A DNA stretch of 64,000 nt from Pseudochrobactrum kiredjianiae (GTDB lineage: Bacteria > Pseudomonadota > Alphaproteobacteria > Rhizobiales > Rhizobiaceae). Under the pieces are notes generated by a model, which saw only the letters and a list, made by a program, of their open reading frames with translations, ran no database searches and had not been told where the DNA came from. Positions 7,191 to 14,224 of this stretch are shown here, in pieces (position 1 is the first letter of the stretch; each line of letters starts with the position of its first letter). The position numbers and the translations under genes were made by a program. The stretch is from contig NZ_JAUCBM010000001.1 in the NCBI RefSeq assembly GCF_030362795.1, forward strand, positions 868,001 through 932,000. The letters are read 5' to 3'.

Positions 7191-9241
7191 TGACTGGCCC
7201 TTGGGAAAAGTACAAAACACAAGAAACCGCGCCTGCTGGCCCTTGGCAGAAATATGCCGTCCCAGCCGCAGGCCCCTATCAGGGCAGCTTTGCCAATGAT
7301 AGCACACAAGGTCCGACATTTGCCCGCGGTGGTGCTGGACTGCCACAGGAAAAGACTTTGGGCGGCGCGGGTATGACATGGATGGAAAACGCCATTAACG
7401 GCATTCCGATTGTAGGCCCATCCATTCAGAAAGGCTCTGACTATATCGGCAGTAATCTTTACGGGCTGGCAACTGGTCAAGACCCTGCGCAAATCCGTGA
7501 GGAAGTGAACCAGCGCCGCGAAGGGCGAAATGAAGCTTATCCAGTCTCAGCCTTCTCGGGGCAGCTTGCAGCCAACATTGCACCAATGTCTGCTATCGGG
7601 CGCACAGCAGCGGGAGCAGAGGCTTTAGGCGTAACCGGCACAAACTGGCTAACCCGTGCCGGCAACTCTGCTGCATCCAGCGCGATAGTTTCAGGAGCGG
7701 ATATTGCGGCGCGTGGTGGCGGAGCAGCGGACATGATAAATAATGCGTTGATTTCAGGCGGTATTGGTGCCGCTATCCCCGCTCTGGGTGCTGGTATCTC
7801 CAAAGGGCTTGAGACCTTCGGCAATCGCAATATGTCGACCATCGGCGCAATGCTCAATCCTGCCAAGGAGGCAGAAAGGCGTGTTGGCACTGCATTTTTG
7901 CGAGATGCGCAGGCTGATCCGAAATCTATTATGAGCGCCGCTGACAGGCAGGTTGCACAGGCGAACAATATCCCGCTTGTAAATGCCGATATTGGTGGAG
8001 AAACAACCCGCGCTCTTGCCCGCTCTGTTGCCAACCAGTCACCGGAAGCGCGCGCAGTCATCGAGCGGACAGCCAGTGACCGCTTTGCAGGGCAAGGCCA
8101 AAGAGCGACCGAGTTCATTAAAAAGATTGTTGGCGGAAATGCTGATGATATTGGCTACAGACACGCATTGCAGGAGCAGGCCAGATACCACAATAAAGCC
8201 GCCTATGATACAGCATACAGCGCCCCACATGCTCAGCAGGTCTATACCAAAGGTTTGCAGGAACTTATGCAGTCGCCCTCACTGCGTAAGGCTGTTGCTG
8301 ATGTGCCAACACGCAGCGCAGACAGAGGCGCGGTGCAGGGCTTCAAAGAAATCGGCAATCCATTCACGATAAATAGCCAAGGTGCTTATGTGCTACGTCA
8401 AAAAGCGGATGGAACGTTCGTTGCGCCCAATTTGCAGTTTTGGGATCATGTTAAGCGGAATCTTGATAGCCAGATTGGTACGGCACATCGTGGCGGTGAT
8501 GCTTCATTGGTGGCTGATCTGAGTGCTATCAAAAACAAGCTGACTTCCGAACTGGATACAGCCGTCCCAGCATATAAACAGGCACGGCAAGGGGCTTCCG
8601 GTTTCTTTGATGCTGAGGACGCATTAGACGCTGGGCGCAAGTTTGTTAACTCCCCGCGTAGGGTGCCGGAAGTGCGGCAAGCATTTAATGCCTTCAATGG
8701 AACTGAGAAACAGGCATTTGCAACCGGCTATGCTTCTGAACTGATTGACAGGATCAAAGTGACAAATGACCGCTCAAATGTGATTAATCAGGTATTCAAA
8801 TCTCAGTCGGCACGAGAAAGCATGGAAATGGTGCTTGGCGCCCAGAAGATGAAGCAGATTGAAGCTTATGTTCGCGTTGAGGATTTGGCCGACCGGTTGC
8901 GCGGGGCAATGGGCAATTCCACTACAGCCCGCCAATTGGCCGAGCTTGGGATTGGTGCTGGCGCTGGTGCCTATGGTGCTTATACTGGCGATTGGAGTAG
9001 CGCTTTAACGGTCGGGGCATTAACCGCTGGTGTAACCCGTGGTGGTCGCTGGCTTAAAAATAGCGCGAATGACAAAGTATTGCAGCAAATGGCAAACCTG
9101 CTGACAAATGAGCACCCACAGGCGCTTATTATCGCAGCACAACAAGCAGCAATTAAGCCGACCTATATGAGAGCCTTGGAGAAGCTGTCTGAAATGTTAG
9201 CAATACCAGCGCGTGGCGGTGCTGTAATGGTCGGTCAGTAA
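7190..9241 (+). CDS. Large virion/DNA-ejection-like protein
   Basis: A 683-residue protein starting at the ATG at 7190 that overlaps the previous stop (TAATG); a longer frame to 7172 is less likely. It opens with 'GPWEKY' and repeats 'GPWQKY' 19 residues later, a signature found at the N-termini of large internal or ejection proteins of rhizobial podovirus-like prophages. An Ala/Gly-rich region (~110-210) could insert in membranes, then long amphipathic helices follow ('RALARSVANQSPEARAV'), and a second Gly/Ala-rich stretch lies near residue 590 ('LGIGAGAGAYGAY'). This layout fits a protein delivered with phage DNA. The link is by pattern and context, not by a catalytic motif. Confidence 0.6.
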   Translation: MTGPWEKYKTQETAPAGPWQKYAVPAAGPYQGSFANDSTQGPTFARGGAGLPQEKTLGGAGMTWMENAINGIPIVGPSIQKGSDYIGSNLYGLATGQDPAQIREEVNQRREGRNEAYPVSAFSGQLAANIAPMSAIGRTAAGAEALGVTGTNWLTRAGNSAASSAIVSGADIAARGGGAADMINNALISGGIGAAIPALGAGISKGLETFGNRNMSTIGAMLNPAKEAERRVGTAFLRDAQADPKSIMSAADRQVAQANNIPLVNADIGGETTRALARSVANQSPEARAVIERTASDRFAGQGQRATEFIKKIVGGNADDIGYRHALQEQARYHNKAAYDTAYSAPHAQQVYTKGLQELMQSPSLRKAVADVPTRSADRGAVQGFKEIGNPFTINSQGAYVLRQKADGTFVAPNLQFWDHVKRNLDSQIGTAHRGGDASLVADLSAIKNKLTSELDTAVPAYKQARQGASGFFDAEDALDAGRKFVNSPRRVPEVRQAFNAFNGTEKQAFATGYASELIDRIKVTNDRSNVINQVFKSQSARESMEMVLGAQKMKQIEAYVRVEDLADRLRGAMGNSTTARQLAELGIGAGAGAYGAYTGDWSSALTVGALTAGVTRGGRWLKNSANDKVLQQMANLLTNEHPQALIIAAQQAAIKPTYMRALEKLSEMLAIPARGGAVMVGQ

Positions 9242-9369
9242 AAGAGGCTCACTACCCAGTCACCAAAGCCAAACAATCTTTCTTCTTTCAACCACCATCC
9301 AAGCGGCAGCAATAGGGCTGCCGCTATGATGTAACCAATAAGGGCGAATGGCTGAGGATTGTTTTGCAT
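9235..9369 (-). CDS. Possible small membrane protein
   Basis: A 44-residue frame from the ATG at 9369. Residues ~8-25 ('FALIGYIIAAALLLPLGWW') form one strong membrane helix followed by 'KEERLFGFGDWVVSLFY'. It converges on the large virion gene, overlapping its stop by 7 bases, and follows the SH3-domain gene by 52 bases on the same strand. There is no clear ribosome site. A small holin-like or accessory membrane protein is possible. Confidence 0.4.
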   Translation of the reverse strand: MQNNPQPFALIGYIIAAALLLPLGWWLKEERLFGFGDWVVSLFY

Positions 9370-9421
9370 GAATGAACCATAGTACGGCTGGTGAAAATGT
9401 CGAGAGGCATACTGGCGGCAA

Positions 9422-10027
9422 TTAAAAATAACACTGTGGGTTTCTGCCGCCTGGGCGACTATATGCGCTACGTCCACCACATCGCCTACCGTTACGCATT
9501 AGATCATAGGGACAGTCACAAGTACCCACATATGGTTCACGGGTTGGCTGACCAGCGCGGCTCTGCCTAACTGGTGCGACTGTTTGAGTAGGTAGAGTTC
9601 TTGTTGTGGTTGGCGCTGGTCTAATAACGGGTTTTTCGCTCGTAAGAAGGCTGCTGCTTATCCAGCCTGTGCGGTTGCGATATTCAATGCTGAACCAATC
9701 ACCGCGGACATTGAGAACTTTCACAAGATGCCCTTTTTCAATCACTGTGATGATTTGGGATTTAGTCGAGGCTTCCGCCCTCATATTGGCGCGCTGCGAT
9801 GTGTATAGGCTAGCACCAATGAACGGTGATGGTTTCGCGACCGGTGGCGGGGTGTTTGTTGACCGCTGCGTTTGCTGAGGCTGGATAAGACCAAATGCCT
9901 GAGTAGTGTTTTCAGATATTGAGTTTTGAGGTGCTGGTGACGGCCGGCTGGGGATATCATCTTTACCGCCTGCAAGATAACCAATGCCTATAAAAGCAAT
10001 AACCAGCCAAAGACTTGGTTTTTTCAT
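9422..10027 (-). CDS. Exported SH3-domain protein with cysteine-rich tail
   Basis: A 201-residue protein. An N-terminal hydrophobic segment (residues 5-20, 'LWLVIAFIGIGYLAGG') acts as signal or anchor. A Pro/Thr/Gln linker follows, then a bacterial SH3 domain at about 72-130: 'ANMRAEASTKSQIITVIEKG' and 'WFSIEYRNRTGWISSSLL' are the defining blocks, with 'GWI' near the end. The tail carries 'CDCPYD', 'RCGGRSAYSRPGG' and a final 'CYF', a cysteine motif shared with several rhizobial secreted nucleases and SH3 proteins. Probable role: binding peptidoglycan in the periplasm. It sits between virion-like and defence-like genes but on the minus strand, so it may be cargo rather than phage structure. 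Confidence 0.75.
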   Translation of the reverse strand: MKKPSLWLVIAFIGIGYLAGGKDDIPSRPSPAPQNSISENTTQAFGLIQPQQTQRSTNTPPPVAKPSPFIGASLYTSQRANMRAEASTKSQIITVIEKGHLVKVLNVRGDWFSIEYRNRTGWISSSLLTSEKPVIRPAPTTTRTLPTQTVAPVRQSRAGQPTREPYVGTCDCPYDLMRNGRRCGGRSAYSRPGGRNPQCYF

Positions 10028-10216
10028 GAGCTTCTCCCCATTCGCCCAATCCCAAGTCTTATTGTTCAGAGTCGTTTAATAAATGCTCTAGTTATAAAGT
10101 CTAATATGTTTTTCTTTTTTAGGGAGAAGGCTTTGCTGTTGAGCTAACCAACGCCGCATTGGGAATAGTGACCTATCACACAGAATTAATACGAAATTTT
10201 CATCATAGAAGTATGT

Positions 10217-10795
10217 TTAACTCACATGTCCGAAGTCTGTATTGTTTTGCGCATCTTTCTGCTGAAGAATTATGTTGGCTTTTTTATTATGTGGGAGATC
10301 AATACTTTTAGAGTTCCACTCGGTCTTTCCGTCGAGTGTTTTCTTTCCGCCAACAAGGGTCTTATTTAGTATTGCCTGTCCGCCATTAAAATTAACATCG
10401 AGTTTTTTATGCGCTAAATAACATGTAACCTTCTGAATATCAAAAATGTTCATCAATCTTGATAAAGCTAGGGCGGAAAGAAACATTCCCTCATATTGCT
10501 TTAGAATATGCAACCATGTTCCTTGGTTTACCCTTCCTTTAAGCTCTACAATATGTAGATGAGCCCCACTTTCATCAAAGGTTAAAAATGCTCCGTCTGC
10601 ACATTTTTGTTCACTCAATGAGACAATAAGTGCTGCCCCTGCTTTTGAACAAATTTGAACAGCTTTACCGGTCACGCTAAATTTAGCTGTGCTCGCTCCG
10701 GCCTCTTCTTTTTCTATGATTTCAAGTGAGTCTTGAACTTGATAGACATACTGCTTGCTAAATATTGGCAGATGCCCTTCGCAATCCCTAAACAT
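10217..10795 (-). CDS. PD-(D/E)xK nuclease-like partner of the ATPase
   Basis: A 192-residue protein starting 7 bases after the stop of the ATPase gene, so the two form an operon. I do not recognise a named family, but the middle has a restriction-endonuclease-like arrangement: Asp67 in 'CADGAFLTF', then 'HLHIVELKGRV' with Glu84-x-Lys86 on a strand, then Gln100-Tyr101 in 'ILKQYEGMF', matching the D-(E)xK-QxxxY order of PD-(D/E)xK phosphodiesterases such as the Cas4/RecB group. The first 60 residues and last 70 show no motif. If correct, the ATPase would control a nuclease, as in several two-gene phage defence systems. This is a motif-level inference only. Confidence 0.6.
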   Translation of the reverse strand: MFRDCEGHLPIFSKQYVYQVQDSLEIIEKEEAGASTAKFSVTGKAVQICSKAGAALIVSLSEQKCADGAFLTFDESGAHLHIVELKGRVNQGTWLHILKQYEGMFLSALALSRLMNIFDIQKVTCYLAHKKLDVNFNGGQAILNKTLVGGKKTLDGKTEWNSKSIDLPHNKKANIILQQKDAQNNTDFGHVS

Positions 10796-10802
10796 GCTTA
10801 GA

Positions 10803-12143
10803 TTAAGACCCCATTAATGAGATAGTTTCGTCAGCTAAATTAATAAGTATTTCATTTAAACTTGGGACTGCAAAACCGTCATTTTCTCGCTTTAGTTCTA
10901 CAACGGAGGTTCCAGACTTGGTTGGTCTAAATTCATAAGCTCGAACATCGCCTGGATTTATTAAATCGCTATCTTCGTAATCTTTCTGGTTTAGAAAAGT
11001 TTCTTTATTCTTTCGCTCATACATTGCCATCAGGTTGTTAAGTTGTTGGATAAATGTATCGCTGTGTGTCGTTAGCGTGATGTGTATCCCTGCATTTAAT
11101 AGGCGCGCAATGGCTCGCGCCATATACCTTTGAGCAGACAAGTGAAGATGCGCCTCAGGCTCTTCCAGAATTATGTGAGTACCAACCCCTCTACCTTTTA
11201 ACAAAATGAGCAACGGAGCTAATTCCGTAATCATTGAGGATGCCGCGTGCATAGGTACGGCTTTGTCACTTCCTTCAGAAAAATATAGATAATTTGGTGT
11301 TAAATCATCAGAGGGTTTAATTGTCCCTTTAGCTACGTTTGTTTCGAGCCATCGCGCGACTTCGGATTGAGCTGTTTTCCGCTCAATTGGGGGCCATGTA
11401 ATACGCTGCAAAAACTCTGCTAAAGGCATAGGAAATTTAGGGGCCTCATCTTCACTTTCAAATAAATTTGAGACGAGTGCTTTAAGAGCTAATAGCAATC
11501 CTGTCCTGGCGGCAGGAATGTAAATAGGGTTTCGATATTGCCCCCAAGTGCTACCATAAAGAGCCATACCAATGATTTCATAGAATAATCTACCGCCAAT
11601 ATTATCGTATGCCTGTGGGGTGTTGCGTGGGAAACGAACACGGATCACACTATTACCGCTGGCTTTACTAACGCTGCCCGATACAACTTTATTCGTAGCT
11701 TTGTCATATTGTATTTCTGATACATCGATGGCCGCAGTGATGCTTTCAAAATCATCGCTGATTTTGAATTTTATTTGAGTTGTTTCAAAGCCATCATATG
11801 CAAAGACACGACTTAAAAACGACTCGCAATTTTCATCAAAATATGCCTGAACAACATTGATAACATCTTCGATTTTTTTACGATCAATCTCTAAAGAACT
11901 TCCTTGGTTACTTTTAGATTTACTTATGAATGCCTTATACCAACGCGGCCACGAATCTTTTGAAATTCCATTTATATTTGCTAAAGCCCACATCAAGCTA
12001 GCAATATAACTTTTCCCTGTATTATTCTGTCCAATAAATATTGTTAGTGGCGCTGCGCTAATTTCAGCGTGGCCAACCTTACCTAAATTATTTACTTCAA
12101 AAGATAGCAATGTATCTACTCTGTTATTAGAAAGAAATTTCAA
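10803..12143 (-). CDS. OLD/ABC-type AAA ATPase, probable defence sensor
   Basis: A 446-residue ATPase of the AAA_15/AAA_21 (OLD-like) class. Walker A is 'GQNNTGKS' at 38-45, in the family-typical 'LTIFIGQNNTGKS' context right after an N-terminal strand ('FEVNNLGKVGHAEI'). Walker B with the catalytic acid is 'HIILEEPEAHLH' at about 323-334, and the H-loop is 'TTHSD' at about 358-362. About 290 residues of helical and insert sequence lie between. There is no C-terminal Toprim domain, so it is not a full OLD nuclease or GajA; its nuclease partner is likely the next gene. Such ATPase plus effector pairs are commonly antiviral (Septu, PARIS and retron operons are analogues). Confidence 0.85.
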   Translation of the reverse strand: MKFLSNNRVDTLLSFEVNNLGKVGHAEISAAPLTIFIGQNNTGKSYIASLMWALANINGISKDSWPRWYKAFISKSKSNQGSSLEIDRKKIEDVINVVQAYFDENCESFLSRVFAYDGFETTQIKFKISDDFESITAAIDVSEIQYDKATNKVVSGSVSKASGNSVIRVRFPRNTPQAYDNIGGRLFYEIIGMALYGSTWGQYRNPIYIPAARTGLLLALKALVSNLFESEDEAPKFPMPLAEFLQRITWPPIERKTAQSEVARWLETNVAKGTIKPSDDLTPNYLYFSEGSDKAVPMHAASSMITELAPLLILLKGRGVGTHIILEEPEAHLHLSAQRYMARAIARLLNAGIHITLTTHSDTFIQQLNNLMAMYERKNKETFLNQKDYEDSDLINPGDVRAYEFRPTKSGTSVVELKRENDGFAVPSLNEILINLADETISLMGS

Positions 12144-12203
12144 CCGTTTCTATCATGAAGATAGGAGGTTAGGAAAGCCTAAACGGAAAAAGCAATAATT
12201 AGC

Positions 12204-12440
12204 TTATTTAGACATTATTGCCACACCAACGCCCGCAGCCTCTCCCCCATGTTCAAGGAACTGCACGCCTGCATCCTCTAGCGCTCGTTTAATGGCGGTG
12301 AGGTTGTTGTGCGTGGGTACACGGCGACCTTTCTCAAAATCGCGAATAGTGGAAAGTCCTAAGTGTGCGGCTTCTGCAAGCTGCTCCTGTGACCATTCGA
12401 TTAAGCCTCTAGCGGCTCTTGATTGTGCTGGTGTCATCAT
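12204..12440 (-). CDS. XRE-family repressor
   Basis: A 78-residue single-domain regulator. I start at the second of two ATGs (12440) that gives the usual 'MTPAQSRAARGL' family beginning; the region upstream has no clear ribosome site. The helix-turn-helix is 'WSQEQLAEAAHLGLSTIRDFEKG' (residues ~15-37, described in two helices), followed by 'RRVPTHNNLTAIKRALEDAGV', the usual dimer helix. It faces a promoter for the rightward small-gene run at 12559, the layout of a prophage immunity region, so it probably represses that run and itself. Confidence 0.8.
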   Translation of the reverse strand: MMTPAQSRAARGLIEWSQEQLAEAAHLGLSTIRDFEKGRRVPTHNNLTAIKRALEDAGVQFLEHGGEAAGVGVAIMSK

Positions 12441-12480
12441 GGTTGCTTTATAGCGCAATAAATTAATTTCATCAAGAAAT

Positions 12481-12543
12481 AACGAAAACTGTTGACGGTT
12501 AACCTTAATGGGTGATAACTGTCATTTATTGATGATTTTCGTT
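12481..12543 (+). promoter_or_regulatory. Rightward early promoter and candidate operators
   Basis: TTGACG (12492-12497) and GATAAC (12514-12519) are spaced by 16 bases and point at the small-gene run starting at 12559. AACGAAAA (12481-12488) and TTTTCGTT (12536-12543) form an inverted pair flanking the promoter, suitable as operators for the divergent XRE repressor. Confidence 0.5.
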
Positions 12544-12558
12544 GATTTGGAGTAGCTA

Positions 12559-12747
12559 ATGCCAAACGCACCCGTTCCGGCAAACGCCGAAGGTATGCCC
12601 GCATATAAGACTGCATGTGAAATTCACGACAACATATTTCTGGCTCTGGATATTGCGGAGAACCAATGCCCGTTCCCAGAGGAAGCGTGCGAATTGATGC
12701 GCGACGCACTGAGCCAGACGAAACAACTACTGGAGAAACTATCATGA
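12559..12747 (+). CDS. Small phage-type hypothetical protein
   Basis: A 62-residue protein with GGAG 8 bases before its ATG. It is acidic and helical ('IHDNIFLALDIAENQCPFPEEA'). It is the first gene of a run of five small genes that overlap one another by ATGA or similar junctions, starting directly downstream of the promoter at 12492-12519. No family is recognised. An early-gene role is likely from position opposite the repressor. Confidence 0.6.
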   Translation: MPNAPVPANAEGMPAYKTACEIHDNIFLALDIAENQCPFPEEACELMRDALSQTKQLLEKLS

Positions 12748-13037
12748 GCGGTTCAGTGCCAGACATACAACCAGCGCCAGCAGGCAAAATGGGCGAGACA
12801 GCCACCATGCGACCAGCGCTAAAGTTTACGAAGAAAGATGCACAGCTACCATTTACGGCTATGGCTTTACTCGATGTTTGCGCTTTAGCGGTGAATGACC
12901 TTGATGCAGACGGGAGTGCGGAACACACTAGGCGCTATGCCAGCAGTATCTCGACTGTGATTAATCATGCGCTCGATGTGTTCGTAGACTTTCATGAGAA
13001 ACTGGATCGGTTAGGCCGCTTGGAGGTATCAGAATGA
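12744..13037 (+). CDS. Small phage-type hypothetical protein
   Basis: A 97-residue protein; the ATG at 12744 overlaps the previous stop by ATGA and is preferred over the upstream frame start at 12666. 'FTAMALLDVCALAVNDLDADGSAEH' and 'SSISTVINHALDVFVDFHEKLDRL' are helical with a pattern suited to dimerisation. No recognised family; second gene of the coupled early-type run. Confidence 0.6.
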   Translation: MSGSVPDIQPAPAGKMGETATMRPALKFTKKDAQLPFTAMALLDVCALAVNDLDADGSAEHTRRYASSISTVINHALDVFVDFHEKLDRLGRLEVSE

Positions 13038-13237
13038 ACACCTCACACAGTCTACTGGGCGCAAATGATCTGCTGAGCATATCCGGTCATTTGATTGAAG
13101 CTATATTCATGGCCGCATGTGACCTATCCGACAAACGGCAGATAGAAGCTATCCAACAGGTATGCATAGTCGCACAAAAGCACATCAGCGATGCCAGCGA
13201 GATTATCGACACAGTACGGAAAAGCGGCCTGTCATGA
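13034..13237 (+). CDS. Small phage-type hypothetical protein
   Basis: A 67-residue helical protein coupled to the gene before it by ATGA at 13034. It resembles its upstream neighbour in length and helix pattern ('HLIEAIFMAACDLSDKRQIEAI'), which suggests the two could be divergent duplicates, though identity is low. Third gene of the run. Confidence 0.55.
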   Translation: MNTSHSLLGANDLLSISGHLIEAIFMAACDLSDKRQIEAIQQVCIVAQKHISDASEIIDTVRKSGLS

Positions 13238-13344
13238 TGCTTATTCGTTTATGGTTAGCGCTTGCAATTCTCAGAGTGAGCAGAAAGTTTTCAATCTGGT
13301 TGCTGCCGGAAGCTAAAGGGATACGCGATGAAGCAGATCAATAG
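13234..13344 (+). CDS. Possible 36-residue membrane-associated peptide
   Basis: The ATG at 13234 overlaps the previous stop (ATGA) and the frame ends at 13344, overlapping the next start. Residues 3-27 are hydrophobic with interspersed arginines ('LIRLWLALAILRVSRKFSIWLL'), described here in part. Too short to assign; supported only by its tight place in the overlapping run. Confidence 0.45.
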   Translation: MMLIRLWLALAILRVSRKFSIWLLPEAKGIRDEADQ

Positions 13345-13510
13345 CCCTGTCATTCATAGTTTCCGTAGGCGGTTGCTCGAAAAGTGGATTGAGGATGCGA
13401 TTGCGCTTTTAGATCAATTTGACGGCGATGCAGATTTTGAGGAGTGCGACGCTGATTATGAAGATGAGCGAGAGGAGCCGCGCTATATCGTGGGCGGGGC
13501 TGGTGTATAA
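13328..13510 (+). CDS. Small acidic phage-type hypothetical protein
   Basis: A 60-residue protein whose ATG overlaps the end of the preceding frame by 17 bases. The C-terminal half is strikingly acidic ('DGDADFEECDADYEDEREE'), a composition seen in phage proteins that mimic DNA or bind host basic proteins. No family recognised. Last of the coupled run. Confidence 0.55.
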   Translation: MKQINSPVIHSFRRRLLEKWIEDAIALLDQFDGDADFEECDADYEDEREEPRYIVGGAGV

Positions 13511-13600
13511 TATTCACGCTGAAAACAGCGGCGTATCAGCGTGAGTTTTGTCACTCCATAAAAACCAGCGTTCGAAATATGCGACTTCCTGCATTGCAGG

Positions 13601-13834
13601 GTGAGTGGTGACAGGCTTTACTTTTCGGAGGCAGACATAGCCGGAAAGCTTCACCGATTAATCCGATATCACAACACGAGAGAACCGGAGTTTGCCGACA
13701 CTATAAAAAGCTGCTCAAAATCAGTTTCGTCGGTTATGTCGGTTTTGTCAGGAGGGGGTAGAGTAATGTCTTGGGTCTTAAGTGAGCGAGGGGATGTATC
13801 GCACTTCAAGCTATTTAGTCTCTGCAGCTATTAA
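13601..13834 (+). CDS. Repeat-containing ORF at the element edge
   Basis: A 77-residue frame starting with GTG. Its central part 'PEFADTIKSCSKSVSSVMSV' combines two sequences seen elsewhere in the element: 'PEFSDTIK' in the degenerate frame near 4.9 kb, and the 'SSVMSVSSGGG' peptide of the gene at 1746. The coding potential is therefore largely a by-product of the shared repeat, and I consider a remnant more likely than a working gene. Confidence 0.35.
   Translation: MSGDRLYFSEADIAGKLHRLIRYHNTREPEFADTIKSCSKSVSSVMSVLSGGGRVMSWVLSERGDVSHFKLFSLCSY
13724..13760 (+). repeat. Single arm of the GTCGGTT repeat family
   Basis: Matches the right arm at 1863-1899 at 35 of 37 positions and is in the same orientation. 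It lies ~165 bases from the tRNA, at the edge of the element. A shorter inverted relative is at 4708-4726. Confidence 0.85.
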
Positions 13835-13927
13835 TTCTACCGCTGAATAAAAGGGGGATTGGTGGGTGGATTGAAAAGTAAATTTGCAATGTAAGTTATT
13901 GATTTTAATTGATACTTTCAACGATTA

Positions 13928-14003
13928 TGGTGCCGCTTACGTGACTCGAACACGTGACCCCATCATTACGAATGATGTGCTCTACCAACTGAGCTAAAGC
14001 GGC
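13928..14003 (-). tRNA. tRNA-Thr (anticodon CGT)
   Basis: On the minus strand the sequence folds fully: acceptor GCCGCTT / AAGCGGC, D-arm GCTC AGTTGGTA GAGC, anticodon stem CATCA / TGATG with loop TTCGTAA (anticodon CGT, reading ACG), T-arm ACGTG TTCGAGT CACGT, discriminator A, and an encoded CCA at 13928-13930. It is 76 bases long. Its 3' end faces the prophage-like region, the standard orientation when a tRNA is used as an integration site. Confidence 0.97.
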
Positions 14004-14224
14004 AGGGATATATTTCCCTCAAACAGGCAACGTATTAAACCAGCCCATACGGGCGCGTGATAACGAAGTCTCATACTCTTTGCAAGGCGCAAAAATAAAA
14101 AGGAGTGCTTTCTGACCGGTGATGAAAATTATTATATTGCCCTGAAAGAATGCACAAGAAACTTGGTATTCTTTCCGGGATTTAAATTGCACTCTGCTTG
14201 AAAGCATCTTCGCTTAAAATTGAT

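Noticed and set aside
10803-12143. Gabija GajA or full OLD nuclease
   Set aside because: The protein ends ~85 residues after the H-loop, so the Toprim nuclease domain is missing, and there is no UvrD-like partner.
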